From NCBI GenBank assembly GCA_903886275.1, contig CAISLN010000038.1:143439-207438 (forward strand): a DNA stretch of 64,000 nucleotides. Direction: 5' to 3'. This DNA is from an uncultured beta proteobacterium (GTDB lineage: Bacteria; Pseudomonadota; Gammaproteobacteria; Burkholderiales; Burkholderiaceae_C). Made by a program: the position numbers and the translations under genes. This document shows positions 44,355 through 53,851 of the stretch, one piece after another (position 1 is the first letter of the stretch; every line of letters begins with the position of its first letter). The notes beneath the pieces were generated by a model. It did no database searches, was not told the DNA's origin, and was given only the letters and a program-made list of their open reading frames with translations.

Positions 44355-44996
44355 ATGAAACTCTTGCACATCGACTCCAGCGTTCTGGCCGACAACTCGG
44401 TATCGCGCAAACTGACCGCCCAAATCGTGGCCGAATGGAGCGCCAACCACGCAGGCACCAGCGTGTCCTACCTGGACCTGGCCATCCAGGCCCCCAGCCA
44501 CCTGTCGGCCGACTCGCTGGGCTTTCGTCTGCCCGCAGGCGCCGACATGAGCGAGGTGCAAAAGGCCGAGAACGCCATCTCCGAAGCCCTGGTGCAGCAG
44601 TTTCTGGACGCCGATGTGATTGTGGTCGGTGCGCCGCTCTACAACTTCTCTATCCCCAGCCAGCTCAAGGCCTGGATTGACCGCGTGGCACAGGTTGGCC
44701 GCACCTTCCAATACACCGCCACAGGCCCCCAGGGTCTGGCCGGTGGCAAGACCGTGATCGTGGCCTCCACCCGCGGCGGCATGTATTCCACAAGCGAAGG
44801 TGGACGCGCCATGGAACACCAGGAAAGCTATCTGCAAACCGTGTTCGGCTTCTTTGGTGTGACCGATGTGCGCATCGTGCGCGCCGAAGGTCTGGCCACG
44901 GGTGACGCCGGCAAGGCACAGGCCCTGGCCTCGGCCGACACCGACATCAAGTCGGTCACCGCCGCCAATGCGGCCCAGGTGGTTCAGGCAGCCTAA
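44355..44996 (+). CDS. azoR: FMN-dependent NADH-azoreductase
   Basis: 213 residues, flavodoxin-like. [25 protein letters not shown] at the start (FMN phosphate loop), [32 protein letters not shown] and [12 protein letters not shown] are hallmarks of AzoR. It reduces quinones and azo dyes with NADH and probably protects against quinone stress. AAAGGA precedes the ATG. A strong terminator follows. Confidence 0.93.
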   Translation: MKLLHIDSSVLADNSVSRKLTAQIVAEWSANHAGTSVSYLDLAIQAPSHLSADSLGFRLPAGADMSEVQKAENAISEALVQQFLDADVIVVGAPLYNFSIPSQLKAWIDRVAQVGRTFQYTATGPQGLAGGKTVIVASTRGGMYSTSEGGRAMEHQESYLQTVFGFFGVTDVRIVRAEGLATGDAGKAQALASADTDIKSVTAANAAQVVQAA

Positions 44997-45030
44997 GCGG
45001 CCTGCGCCGCAGCGCACCACGTGGCAAGCG

Positions 45031-45066
45031 AAAGCCCGGCATTGCAGCGCTGCAGTGCCGGGCTTT
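45031..45066 (+). terminator. Intrinsic terminator after azoR
   Basis: Left arm AAAGCCCGGCATTGCAG (45031-45047), two-base loop, right arm CTGCAGTGCCGGGCTTT (45050-45066) with one G/T mismatch, then T-rich sequence. Confidence 0.88.
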
Positions 45067-45150
45067 TCGCCTTTTCAAGCAGGGCGCAATTGCGACAACC
45101 GGGCACTTTGGGCGCAGACCATAATCGACCTTCACTCACCGGAGATGCCT

Positions 45151-46818
45151 ATGGTCCACCCGTCAGCCGCAGCTGCCCCTTCTGTTCCGGATTACCAGGA
45201 TTTCCTTGCGGCATTCCAAGCCGGCAGCCTGAACAACAAGTTCGCTGGAGACTTTGAAAAGGGCATGAACGCGGCCATCGAATGCTGCGACAGCCACGCC
45301 CAGTCGGGCCACGTGGCGCTGTACTGGGAGGGGCAGGACGGGCGCAGGAGCAGCCACACCTTTGAAGAGCTGAAAGAGGCATCCTCGCGCTTTGCCAATT
45401 TTTTGGTCGGCCAGGGCGTGCAGCCGGGTGACCGTGTGGCCTGCCTGCTGCCCCGCATTCCGGAACTGATGGTGGTGATTTTGGGCACCTGGCGCGCAGG
45501 GGCCGTCTACCAACCGCTGTTCACCGCCTTTGGTCCCAAGGCGATTGAATACCGCGTCGCGGCCAGCGATGCCAAGCTGATCGTCACGGACAGCAACAAC
45601 CGTCCCAAGCTCGATGAGGTGCCCAACTGTCCGGCCATCGTCACCATTGCCGGGGTCACTCCACTTGCCGCGGGTGACCTTGATTTCCACTCCCAACTGG
45701 CACGCCACAGCGCCAGCTTCACGCCGGTCATGCGAACGGCCGACGACGCCTGCATGATGCTGTTCACCTCCGGCACCACGGGCCTCGCCAAGGGTGTGGC
45801 CGTGCCCAACAAGGCGCTCAAGGCCTTCTACATGTACATGCGCTACGCCGTGGATTTACGCGTCGAAGATTCGTACTGGAATATTGCCGACCCGGGCTGG
45901 GCCTATGGCCTCTATTACGCGGTGATCGGCCCGCTGCTGATGGGCCACGCCACGCTGTTTTACGAGGGAGCGTTCACGGTGGAAAGTACCTACCGCGTGA
46001 TCCGGACATACGGCGTCACCAACCTGGCCGGCGCACCCACGGCCTACCGGCTGCTGATTGCCGCTGGCGGCGACAAGGCCAGCGCAGTCAAGGGACAGTT
46101 GCGCGTGGCCAGCAGTGCCGGCGAGCCGTTGAATCCGGAAGTCATACGTTGGTTCCAAGAGAACCTGGGCTGCCCGGTAAACGACCATTACGGCCAGACA
46201 GAAGTGGGCATGGTGCTGTGCAACTTCCACGGCCTGCGCCACACCGTGCGCCCCGGCTCTGCGGGCTATTCGCTTCCCGGCTTTCGCATGGTGGTGGTCA
46301 ATGACGAGGGCGTGGAGTTGCCGCCCGGCCAGCAGGGCACGCTGGCGGTGGACCGCGAAGCCTCCAGCCTGTATTACTTTGCTGGCTATTGGAAGGCGAA
46401 CACCCCCGGCTTTGTCGGCAAGTACTACCTGACCGGCGACACCGTGGAGATGGACGCCAGTGGCAACATCGCCTTTGTCGGACGCGGCGACGACATCATC
46501 ACCTCGGCCGGTTACCGGATCGGGCCGTTCGATGTGGAGAGCTGCCTGATCGAGCACCCAGCTGTGGCCGAGACCGCCGTCATCGGCAAACCCGACCCCG
46601 AGCGCACCGAAATCGTCAAGGCCTTTGTGGTGCTAAAGGAAGGCTACACTGCCAGCCCGGCCCTGGCCGAGGAGTTGCAGCAACTGGTGAAGCACCGGTT
46701 GGCCGCACATGCCTATCCGCGCGAAGTGCAGTTTGTCTACGAATTGCCCAAGACCCCCAGCGGCAAGATCCAGCGCTTTCTGCTGCGCCAGCAGGAGAGC
46801 GGCAAGAATGACGTTTAA
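45151..46818 (+). CDS. Acyl-CoA synthetase (AMP-binding, acetyl/propionyl-CoA synthetase type)
   Basis: 555 residues. P-loop MLFTSGTTGLAKGVAVPNKAL, aromatic/Gly-rich WNIADPGWAYGLYYAVIGPLL, NDHYGQTEVG (A5), YYLTGDTVEMDASG (A7 Asp), GRGDDIITSAGYRIGPFDVE and the C-terminal catalytic Lys in PSGKIQR. It activates a short- or medium-chain carboxylate to the CoA ester with ATP. ATG 45151 has GGAG six bases upstream; ATG 45145 is too close to it. Followed by a periplasmic rhodanese gene. Confidence 0.88.
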   Translation: MVHPSAAAAPSVPDYQDFLAAFQAGSLNNKFAGDFEKGMNAAIECCDSHAQSGHVALYWEGQDGRRSSHTFEELKEASSRFANFLVGQGVQPGDRVACLLPRIPELMVVILGTWRAGAVYQPLFTAFGPKAIEYRVAASDAKLIVTDSNNRPKLDEVPNCPAIVTIAGVTPLAAGDLDFHSQLARHSASFTPVMRTADDACMMLFTSGTTGLAKGVAVPNKALKAFYMYMRYAVDLRVEDSYWNIADPGWAYGLYYAVIGPLLMGHATLFYEGAFTVESTYRVIRTYGVTNLAGAPTAYRLLIAAGGDKASAVKGQLRVASSAGEPLNPEVIRWFQENLGCPVNDHYGQTEVGMVLCNFHGLRHTVRPGSAGYSLPGFRMVVVNDEGVELPPGQQGTLAVDREASSLYYFAGYWKANTPGFVGKYYLTGDTVEMDASGNIAFVGRGDDIITSAGYRIGPFDVESCLIEHPAVAETAVIGKPDPERTEIVKAFVVLKEGYTASPALAEELQQLVKHRLAAHAYPREVQFVYELPKTPSGKIQRFLLRQQESGKNDV

Positions 46819-46839
46819 CTCAACCATCAAAGTACCCCC

Positions 46840-47163
46840 ATGATTTCCAAAAACAAATTGATTGCAAGCTGCTTCGCCCTGCTGCTGGCCTGCGCGGCCA
46901 ACGCCCGCGACGTGGTGATTGACGTGCGCACCGCACAAGAGTTTCAAGCGGGCCATGTGGAGGGCGCGCTCAACCTGCCGTACGACAGCATAGGCCAGGA
47001 GGTTGCCAAGGCGAAGGTCAACAAGGACGACCACGTCATCCTGTACTGCCAGTCGGGCCGCCGCTCCGGTGTAGCCATGGGCACGCTCAAGGGCCTGGGC
47101 TTTTCCAATGTCGAAAACTACGGCGGCCTTGAGCAGGCCCAGAAGCGACTGCAAAAGCCATAA
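46840..47163 (+). CDS. Periplasmic rhodanese (PspE-like)
   Basis: 107 residues. Signal peptide (KLIASCFALLLACAANA) followed by one rhodanese domain: VVIDVRTAQEFQAGHVEGALNLPYD and active-site Cys in YCQSGRRSG. Similar in size to PspE. Transfers sulfane sulfur in the periplasm. Shares a bidirectional terminator with the convergent ald gene. Confidence 0.87.
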   Translation: MISKNKLIASCFALLLACAANARDVVIDVRTAQEFQAGHVEGALNLPYDSIGQEVAKAKVNKDDHVILYCQSGRRSGVAMGTLKGLGFSNVENYGGLEQAQKRLQKP

Positions 47164-47182
47164 CTAGCGCGCTGCACCATGT

Positions 47183-47219
47183 AAAAGGCCTTCACCGGTT
47201 TCTGCGGTGAAGGCCTTTT
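47183..47219. terminator. Bidirectional terminator between rhodanese gene and ald
   Basis: AAAAGGCCTTCACC (47183-47196), nine-base loop, GGTGAAGGCCTTTT (47206-47219): 14 perfect pairs with A- and T-runs on both sides, between convergent genes. Confidence 0.9.
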
Positions 47220-47240
47220 GTCTAGCGGGCTGCGGAAGTT

Positions 47241-48353
47241 TTACAGCAGCGAGTCAGCCGGCACGTAGGTCTTGCCAAGGGCCAGTGCAACGGCTTCGTA
47301 GGTGACCCGGCCTTCGGCCACATTCAGGCCATTTTTCAGGTGCACATTGTCCTTGAGCGCCTGCTTCCAACCCTTGTTGGCCAGCGTGACGGCGTGGCCA
47401 ATGGTGGCGTTGTTCAGGGCAAAGGTAGAGGTGCGGGCCACAGCGCCCGGCATATTGGCCACGCAGTAATGCACCACGCCATCCACCACAAAGGTGGGGT
47501 CGGCATGCGTTGTGGCATGCGAGGTCTCAAAGCAGCCCCCCTGGTCAATCGCCACGTCCACCAGCACCGCGCCCTTTTTCATCTTGCCGACCATGGCGCG
47601 GGTCACCAGCTTGGGTGCGGCGGCGCCGGGGATCAGCACGCCACCAATCACCAAGTCGGCGTCGAGCACGGCTTCTTCCACGGTTTGTACGTTGGAATAC
47701 ACGGTGTGGATGCGGTTGCCAAAGATCAGGTCGAGCTGGCGCAGGCGGTCGATGTTCTTGTCGAGCACCGTCACGCGGGCGCCCATGCCCACGGCCATTT
47801 GCAAGGCGTGGGTTCCGACCACACCGGCACCCAGGATCACGCAATGCGCCGCTGGCACGCCGGGCACACCGCCGAGCAACACGCCCATGCCGCCCTTGGA
47901 TTTTTCAAGGTGTGCGGCACCGGCCTGTATGGCCATGCGACCGGCCACTTCGCTCATGGGAGCCAGGAGGGGTAGACCGCCGCCGGGGCCGGTGATGGTC
48001 TCATACGCAATGCAGATGGCGCCGGATTGGATCAGCGCTTCGGTCTGCTCAGGGTCTGGAGCCAGGTGCAAGTAGGTGTACAGAATCTGGCCGGGGCGCA
48101 GCATGGCGCATTCCTGCGGCTGGGGCTCCTTGACCTTGACGATCATCTCGGACGCCGCGAACACTTCGGCAGCGGTGGCGGTCAGCGTGGCACCGGCGGC
48201 TAGGTAGTGTTCATCGGAGAGGCCGATGTCGGCTCCAGCGCCGGTTTGCACCAGCACCGCATGGCCTTGGGAGGTCAGCTCGCGCACACTGGCCGGGGTC
48301 AGGCCGACGCGGTATTCGTGGTTCTTGATTTCCTTGGGTAGTCCGATGCGCAT
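47241..48353 (-). CDS. ald: Alanine dehydrogenase
   Basis: 370 residues, the family length. MRIGLPKEIKNHEYRVGLTPASVREL, substrate-site VKVKEP and QILYTYLHLA, nucleotide-binding VILGAGVVGTHALQMAVGMGA, and QGGCFETSHATTHADPTF are all characteristic. Interconverts L-alanine and pyruvate with NAD, feeding alanine into central metabolism. A co-oriented Lrp-family gene about 1 kb upstream (49377) is a candidate regulator. ATG 48353. Confidence 0.95.
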   Translation of the reverse strand: MRIGLPKEIKNHEYRVGLTPASVRELTSQGHAVLVQTGAGADIGLSDEHYLAAGATLTATAAEVFAASEMIVKVKEPQPQECAMLRPGQILYTYLHLAPDPEQTEALIQSGAICIAYETITGPGGGLPLLAPMSEVAGRMAIQAGAAHLEKSKGGMGVLLGGVPGVPAAHCVILGAGVVGTHALQMAVGMGARVTVLDKNIDRLRQLDLIFGNRIHTVYSNVQTVEEAVLDADLVIGGVLIPGAAAPKLVTRAMVGKMKKGAVLVDVAIDQGGCFETSHATTHADPTFVVDGVVHYCVANMPGAVARTSTFALNNATIGHAVTLANKGWKQALKDNVHLKNGLNVAEGRVTYEAVALALGKTYVPADSLL

Positions 48354-48509
48354 GCTGTGCTCCTGGGTTGTTTGTTGGAACTGGGCAGTGTGCCTGCGGG
48401 CTTGTCCCTTGCAAACAGGGACGCGCGGCTTTGGCCCTGTAGTAGCAGTGCTAATGCAAGCCACAGCCCGGATGGCCTCCGACAGCCACAGGGAGCGCTG
48501 CGCTGGCGG

Positions 48510-49298
48510 CTACTTTTTGGTCGCCGTAATCATCTGGAAATTGCTGAAGAAGTAGGTGTTGCGCACCACCGTCCATTCGCCAATCGACTGCAGGTAATGG
48601 ACCGGATCTTCCTTGTCCCACAGGGCCAGGCCATAGGGCTCAAACACCTTGAAATAGAGCCAGCTAAAGGCGCGCAGCACCGCGATGCGCGGGCGGTGGA
48701 ACTCGCCGATGTAGAGCTTGCCGCCCTGTTTGAGTACGCGGCTGGCCTCGCTCAAAGCCCGGGCCTTGAGCGGGTGGGGCAACTCGTGCAGCAGGAAAAA
48801 AAGCACATTCACATCCACCGAGGCGTCGGGCTGCTGCATGGCGGTGGCGTCTTCGGAGATATAGCGAATCTTGCCCTCGAAGGGCTGCAGCTTGCCCTGG
48901 GCATTGAGCAGTTCGTTGTGCACGATGTCGCTGATCAGGACCTCGCTGGTGCCGGACTGCACGGCCGCCTCCACCACGCGGGGGATGACATTGCCAAAGG
49001 CGCAAGAGGTGATCAGCATCTTCTTGCCGGTCAGGTTCAGGCGCTGCAGATCGCTCACCATGCGCGAGACCAGGCGGTGGTACTGAAACAAAAGAATGGC
49101 GGAAATGACCGGCTGGTAGTCCACCAGTTTGATCAGCCGCATGTTCGAGTAGAGGGGATACACATGCGAAGCGGCGCTCTGCGTGGGTGACAGGCTGCGC
49201 AGCAGCAACGCGCCGCGCGTCAGCACAAAGAAAAACAGAGCGGTCAGCGACAGCAACGTGGCGAGTGCAAAAAACGCCGTCCAGACAAAAGTCGTCAT
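48510..49298 (-). CDS. rquA: RquA-like SAM-dependent enzyme (putative rhodoquinone biosynthesis)
   Basis: 262 residues. An N-terminal membrane helix (FALATLLSLTALFFFVL), then a UbiE-like fold. Motif I is degenerate (KKMLITSCAFGNVIPRVV instead of the glycine-rich loop), followed by VDVNVLFFLLHELPHPLKARALSEASRVL, GGKLYIGEFHRP and FEPYGLALWDKE. The LFFLLHE / HRP / EP..L.LW combination is what I recall of RquA, which exchanges the 2-methoxy group of ubiquinone for an amine to give rhodoquinone. An unrelated UbiE-like methyltransferase remains possible. Confidence 0.6.
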   Translation of the reverse strand: MTTFVWTAFFALATLLSLTALFFFVLTRGALLLRSLSPTQSAASHVYPLYSNMRLIKLVDYQPVISAILLFQYHRLVSRMVSDLQRLNLTGKKMLITSCAFGNVIPRVVEAAVQSGTSEVLISDIVHNELLNAQGKLQPFEGKIRYISEDATAMQQPDASVDVNVLFFLLHELPHPLKARALSEASRVLKQGGKLYIGEFHRPRIAVLRAFSWLYFKVFEPYGLALWDKEDPVHYLQSIGEWTVVRNTYFFSNFQMITATKK

Positions 49299-49376
49299 TT
49301 ATTTATGGGCTGGGTAGCCTGGTTGTTGTCCACGAGAACGTCCTCGAAGGTTCATTCTAGGTCTCTGGGTCTGGCC

Positions 49377-49796
49377 TCAGCGGTAGGTCGCCAAGTGAAT
49401 ATTGGTCTCGGTGCTGCGAATACCGCTGATCAGCCGGATGCGCTCCAGGATTTCGGACAGCTCGGTCATGCTGCGGGCCTCGATGGCCGCGAGCAGATCC
49501 CAGCGGCCATTGGTGTCATGCAGTTCGGACACGCCCGGCTCGCCCAACAGGCTGCTAATCACCAGTCGGGTCTGGTTGCCCTCTACCAGCACCCCCATCC
49601 AGGCGCGTATGCGCTCGGTCTCCACATCCGGGCGCAGGCGCACCGTGTAGCCGTGGATGACGCCGCTGTCTTCCAACTTGCGCAAGTGGTTGGTGACGGT
49701 GCCGCGCGAGACCTTGAGCTTGTGCGCCAGGTCGGCCACGTTCATGCGGGCGTTTTGCCGCAGCAGGGCAATCAGTTCCTTGTCGGTCTCATCCAT
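49377..49796 (-). CDS. Lrp/AsnC-family regulator
   Basis: 139 residues. N-terminal winged helix (LIALLRQNARMNVADLAHKLKVSRGTVTNHLRKLEDSGVI) and a RAM ligand-binding domain (RIRAWMGVLVEGNQTR, GRWDLLAAIEARSMTELSEILERIR). Divergent from the ornithine cyclodeaminase gene across 137 bases, and probably controls it in response to an amino acid such as ornithine, proline or alanine. Confidence 0.9.
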   Translation of the reverse strand: MDETDKELIALLRQNARMNVADLAHKLKVSRGTVTNHLRKLEDSGVIHGYTVRLRPDVETERIRAWMGVLVEGNQTRLVISSLLGEPGVSELHDTNGRWDLLAAIEARSMTELSEILERIRLISGIRSTETNIHLATYR

Positions 49797-49933
49797 GGCG
49801 GTTCACCTTGTTCATTTCGTCAGTAATGTCTGCCATTTTGGCAAGGAGATGCTGTTTTGTATACGTTATTGGTGATTTCCATTCACACCGCTAGCCAGCA
49901 AACTAGCGTCATCACCGATTGAGGAGCGACACC

Positions 49934-51046
49934 ATGAACTACCTAAGCAAACAAGCAAGCCATATTCCCACCGCCTTTCTGAGCCCGCAGCATGTGGCCG
50001 AAATTGTGCAGACGCGGGGCCTGGCTGCGGTATTTGCCGGCATGGCAGAGGCCATACGCTACGACTTTTTGCGCTGGGAAGAATTTGACAAGTCGGCCCG
50101 CGTGGCCAACCACTCGGCCAAGGGCGTGATCGAACTGATGCCCATCGCCGATGCCAAAACCTACAGCTTCAAATACGTCAATGGCCACCCCGGCAATACC
50201 CAGCGCGGCCTGTCCACCGTCATGGCCTTTGGCGTGCTGGCCGATGTGGACACCGGTGTCCCCCTGCTGGTGAGCGAACTGACGCTGACCACGGCGCTGC
50301 GTACCGCCGCCACCTCGGTGATGGCGGCACAGGCCCTGGCCCGTCCGGACAGTCGGGTCATGGCGCTGATCGGCAACGGCGCACAAAGCGAATTCCAGGC
50401 CCTGGCCTTTCACCACCTGATGGGCATTGAAGAGCTGCGCCTGTACGACATCGACCCGGTGGCCACCGCCAAGCTGATGCGCAACCTCAGCAGCACCAAG
50501 CTGCGCCTGGTGAAGTGCAGCAGCGCTTCTGAGGCCGCCCTTGGTGCCGACATCATCACCACCGTCACGGCCGACAAGACCAAGGCCACCATCATCACCC
50601 CCGATATGGTGGCGCCCGGCATGCACATCAACGGCGTGGGCGGCGACTGCCCCGGCAAGACCGAGCTGCATGCCGATGTGCTGCGCCTGGGCCCGGTGTT
50701 TGTGGAGTACGCGCCGCAGTCGCGCGTGGAGGGCGATGTGCAACAGATGCCCGCCGACTTCCCCGTCACCGAACTCTGGCAGGTGCTCAAGGGCAGCGCC
50801 ATGGGTCGCAGCAATGCCGAACAGGTCACGGTGTTTGATTCGGTGGGCTTTGCGCTGGAGGACTATTCGGCCCTGCGCTTCATGCGCGAGCAGTCGATTG
50901 CGCTGGGCATTGGCGAGCCGCTGCCCCTGATCCCCGCACTGGCCGATCCCAAGGACCTGTTCTCGGTGCTGGGAACGGCCGCACCAACGGCGCCACACAG
51001 CCGCGCTCGTGGCCTACTCGGGGTCCATGACGCGCCCCATTTTTGA
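49934..51046 (+). CDS. ocd: Ornithine cyclodeaminase family protein
   Basis: 370 residues, mu-crystallin/OCD fold. Substrate Arg/Lys region FKYVNGHPGNTQRGLSTV, NAD-binding LIGNGAQSEFQALAFHHL and LYDIDPVATAKLMRNL, and GGDCPGKTELHADVL as in true ornithine cyclodeaminases. Converts L-ornithine to L-proline with loss of ammonia. GAGGAG precedes the ATG. The 3' end overlaps the next regulator gene by 20 bases. Confidence 0.9.
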   Translation: MNYLSKQASHIPTAFLSPQHVAEIVQTRGLAAVFAGMAEAIRYDFLRWEEFDKSARVANHSAKGVIELMPIADAKTYSFKYVNGHPGNTQRGLSTVMAFGVLADVDTGVPLLVSELTLTTALRTAATSVMAAQALARPDSRVMALIGNGAQSEFQALAFHHLMGIEELRLYDIDPVATAKLMRNLSSTKLRLVKCSSASEAALGADIITTVTADKTKATIITPDMVAPGMHINGVGGDCPGKTELHADVLRLGPVFVEYAPQSRVEGDVQQMPADFPVTELWQVLKGSAMGRSNAEQVTVFDSVGFALEDYSALRFMREQSIALGIGEPLPLIPALADPKDLFSVLGTAAPTAPHSRARGLLGVHDAPHF

Positions 51047-51983
51047 TTTTTTGCTGTTGCCGGAGTTTTCCTTCATAGGCTTTGCCGCCTTGGTAGAACC
51101 CCTGCGCATTGCCAACCGCTTCCAGCCAGACGCCTACCGCTGGCGCATGGTGGGCGTCGATGGCCAACCGGTCACGGCCAGCAACGGCATTGACCTGCAC
51201 CCGCAGGCAAGGCTCTCGGACGCCAGCGAGGCGAACGTGGTGTTTGCCATCGCCAGCTTCAACCCCTTGGCCCACTACACACAAGCCCTTGGGCGCTTGC
51301 TGCAACAGCGGGTGCAGCAGGGCGCAAGCCTGGGGGCCATAGACACCGGCTGCTTTGTGCTGGCCGAGGCAGGGCTGCTCCAGCGCGAGAGTGTGACGCT
51401 GCACTGGGAGGCGGTGCCCGCGTTTCAGGAGCGCTACCCGCTGGTACATGTTCAAGGCGAGGCGCGCTTTACGCTGTCACCCACGCTCATGACCTCGGCC
51501 GGCGCCATGGCCAGCGTGGACCTGATGCTCGAAGTGATCAGCCGCGACCACGGCCATGCGCTGGCGCTGCGGGTGTCCGAGCAACTGGTGAGCGGCTGGG
51601 TGCGCGACCGCGCCGACCACCAGCGCCTGCAAATCTCGGTGCGCTACAAGGTGCACAACGCCAAGGTGGTGCAGGTGATTGAGCGCATGGAGCTGCATAT
51701 CGAGTCGCCCCTGTCCTGCGACGCATTGGCCGGCCCGATTGGCGTGACCAGGCGACAGTTGGAGCGCCTTTTTCAGGACCATCTGAACGTGAGTCCGCTG
51801 CAGTTTTATTTGTGCCTGCGCTTGGAGCGCGCCCGCCATTTGCTGCGCCAAAGCAGCATGGGCATCATCGAGATTGGGCTGGCCTGCGGCTTTGCTTCGG
51901 CCTCGGCCTTTTCGCGTGGCTACCGGCGCCAGCATGGGATGGCGCCCAGTGAAGACCGCAAGGAAAGGCCGCAGCGGCAGTGA
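51027..51983 (+). CDS. GlxA-type AraC regulator with DJ-1/PfpI domain
   Basis: 318 residues. The N-terminal amidase-like domain (FDFLLLPEFSFIGFAALVEPLRIANRF, GAIDTGCFVLAEAGLL) is joined to a C-terminal AraC double helix-turn-helix (GPIGVTRRQLERLFQDHLNVSPLQFYLCLRLERARHLL, IIEIGLACGFASASAFSRGYRRQHG). Such regulators often control amino-acid, carnitine or glycine-betaine catabolism. Overlap with the cyclodeaminase gene suggests joint expression and a role in ornithine/arginine use. Confidence 0.87.
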   Translation: MTRPIFDFLLLPEFSFIGFAALVEPLRIANRFQPDAYRWRMVGVDGQPVTASNGIDLHPQARLSDASEANVVFAIASFNPLAHYTQALGRLLQQRVQQGASLGAIDTGCFVLAEAGLLQRESVTLHWEAVPAFQERYPLVHVQGEARFTLSPTLMTSAGAMASVDLMLEVISRDHGHALALRVSEQLVSGWVRDRADHQRLQISVRYKVHNAKVVQVIERMELHIESPLSCDALAGPIGVTRRQLERLFQDHLNVSPLQFYLCLRLERARHLLRQSSMGIIEIGLACGFASASAFSRGYRRQHGMAPSEDRKERPQRQ

Positions 51984-51998
51984 ACCGGTGCGGCCTTT
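51964..51998. terminator. Terminator hairpin between convergent genes
   Basis: AAAGGCCGCA (51964-51973) pairs with TGCGGCCTTT (51989-51998). The regulator's stop codon lies in the loop, and the TMEM175 gene ends at 52007 on the other strand. It may serve both. Confidence 0.7.
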
Positions 51999-52006
51999 GG
52001 GTCCAA

Positions 52007-52588
52007 CTATTCGCTGCTGAGCGTGCGCTCAATGCGGCGGTCGGGAAGCAACCACATACCGGCCACGGACAGCATGATCAGACCCGCAACCAGGGTTTGA
52101 TCGACAAGTGCCAGTGGAATAGCCAGCACATAGCCCACTACAGAAATTTTGCCCTTCCAATCCTTGCCAACCGCCTGCGACAGGACCGAGTCTTTGCCGT
52201 GCGTTTTGATGATCTGCAACTGCAGCAAGAAATAGCTGGAGCCACACAGCAAAAGATCCAGCGCATACAGCGCCATGGGGGTGGAGGCAAAGTGGTTTTC
52301 ACCCATCCAGGCAGCGGTGAAAGGCATCAGCGAGAGCCAGAACAGCAGATTCAAATTAGCCATCAGAATCGGGCCGTTCACACGCTTGATGGTGTGCAGC
52401 AAATGGTGGTGGTTGGTCCAGTAAATGCCGACGTTGGCAAAGCTCAGCACATAGCTCAGAAAGATGGGCCACAGCGGTATCAGGTCGCTGAGGTGCTCGC
52501 CATGCGGCACCTTGATCTCCAGCACCATGATGGTGATGATGATGGCGATCACGCCATCGCTAAAGGCTTCGAGGCGGCTCTTGTTCAT
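52007..52588 (-). CDS. TMEM175-family potassium channel protein
   Basis: 193 residues, six membrane segments. The signature RLEAFSDGVIAIIITIMVLEIKVP in the first helix (the FSDG motif of bacterial TMEM175/DUF1211) is intact; WTNHHHLLHTIKR and NLLFWLSLMPF follow. Bacterial members form tetrameric potassium-permeable channels. ATG 52588 is chosen because the signature helix begins a few residues later. Confidence 0.87.
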   Translation of the reverse strand: MNKSRLEAFSDGVIAIIITIMVLEIKVPHGEHLSDLIPLWPIFLSYVLSFANVGIYWTNHHHLLHTIKRVNGPILMANLNLLFWLSLMPFTAAWMGENHFASTPMALYALDLLLCGSSYFLLQLQIIKTHGKDSVLSQAVGKDWKGKISVVGYVLAIPLALVDQTLVAGLIMLSVAGMWLLPDRRIERTLSSE

Positions 52589-52696
52589 GCTGCTTTTCCA
52601 TTGCGTGGTTGCGAAAAGGCTGGATACTGAGGGCGTTTGAAGACCCAGGCCTGTGGGTTTGTTCGGGGCCATACCCTTGGCACCTTAAAATCCGCC

Positions 52697-53785
52697 ATGA
52701 CCTCCACTGTTGCCGCCCCCCTCACCACCCACGACACCACCCGCATCGATGACACGCGCATAGGCGCGGTGCGGCCCTTGATCACTCCCGCCCTGCTGGA
52801 AGAAAAGCTGCCGGTACCGCAGGCCGCGCAAGCCTTGGTGGAAAGCAGCCGCGCCGCCATCTCGCGTGTGCTGCATGGCACGGACGACCGGCTGATCGTG
52901 GTGGTGGGCCCCTGCTCCATCCACGACCACGACCAGGCCATGGAATATGCGCGGCAATTGAAAGTGCAGGCCGAGGCGCTGAAGGACGATTTGCTGATCG
53001 TGATGCGCGTGTACTTCGAGAAGCCGCGCACCACCGTGGGCTGGAAGGGCTACATCAACGACCCGCATCTGGACGGCAGCTTTGCCATCAACCAGGGCCT
53101 GGAGATGGCGCGCAAGCTGTTGCTGGAAATACTGGAGCGGGGCCTGCCAGTGGCCACCGAATTTCTGGACCTGCTGAGCCCGCAATTCATCAGCGAACTG
53201 GTGAGCTGGGGCGCCATCGGCGCGCGCACCACCGAGAGCCAGAGCCACCGCCAATTGGCCAGTGGTTTGAGCTGCCCGGTGGGCTTCAAAAACGGCACCG
53301 ACGGCGGCCTGAAAGTCGCCAGCGATGCGATCCAAGCGGCACAGGCTTCGCACGCTTTTATGGGCATGACCAAGATGGGCCAGGTGGCCATTTTTGAGAC
53401 GCGTGGCAACAACGACTGCCATGTGATCCTGCGCGGCGGCAAGCAGACCAACTATGCAAAGGCCGATGTGGATGCGGCCTGCACCCTGCTCAAGGGCGCG
53501 GGCTTGCGCGAACAAGTAATGGTCGATGTCAGCCATGCCAACAGCAGCAAGCAGCACCAGCGCCAAATCGTGGTGGCGGCCGATGTGGCAGCGCAGATCG
53601 CAGCGGGCGACAGCCGCATCACCGGCATCATGATCGAAAGCCATCTGGAAGAAGGCCGCCAGGACATAGTCCCCGGCGTGCCGCTCAAGCACGGCGTGTC
53701 GGTGACCGACGCCTGCATCAGCATGGCGCAAACCGTGCCGGTGCTGCAAGAGCTGGCGGCTGCGGTGCGGGCACGGCGGGGATGA
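52697..53785 (+). CDS. 3-deoxy-7-phosphoheptulonate (DAHP) synthase, class I
   Basis: 362 residues, AroF/AroG/AroH type. VVVGPCSIHDHDQAMEYARQL, MRVYFEKPRTTVGWKGYINDPHLDGS, GARTTESQSHRQLASGLSCPVGFKNGTDG, DVSHANSSKQHQRQ and GIMIESHLEEGRQ are family signatures. First step of the shikimate pathway from PEP and erythrose 4-phosphate. Which feedback type (Phe, Tyr or Trp) cannot be read with certainty. ATG 52697. Confidence 0.95.
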   Translation: MTSTVAAPLTTHDTTRIDDTRIGAVRPLITPALLEEKLPVPQAAQALVESSRAAISRVLHGTDDRLIVVVGPCSIHDHDQAMEYARQLKVQAEALKDDLLIVMRVYFEKPRTTVGWKGYINDPHLDGSFAINQGLEMARKLLLEILERGLPVATEFLDLLSPQFISELVSWGAIGARTTESQSHRQLASGLSCPVGFKNGTDGGLKVASDAIQAAQASHAFMGMTKMGQVAIFETRGNNDCHVILRGGKQTNYAKADVDAACTLLKGAGLREQVMVDVSHANSSKQHQRQIVVAADVAAQIAAGDSRITGIMIESHLEEGRQDIVPGVPLKHGVSVTDACISMAQTVPVLQELAAAVRARRG

Positions 53786-53851
53786 GCAACGCGTACTTGG
53801 CCGCTTGAACCTTCACGATGGCGGGCGGCGGTGCAAGGGCCACGTCGTGGC

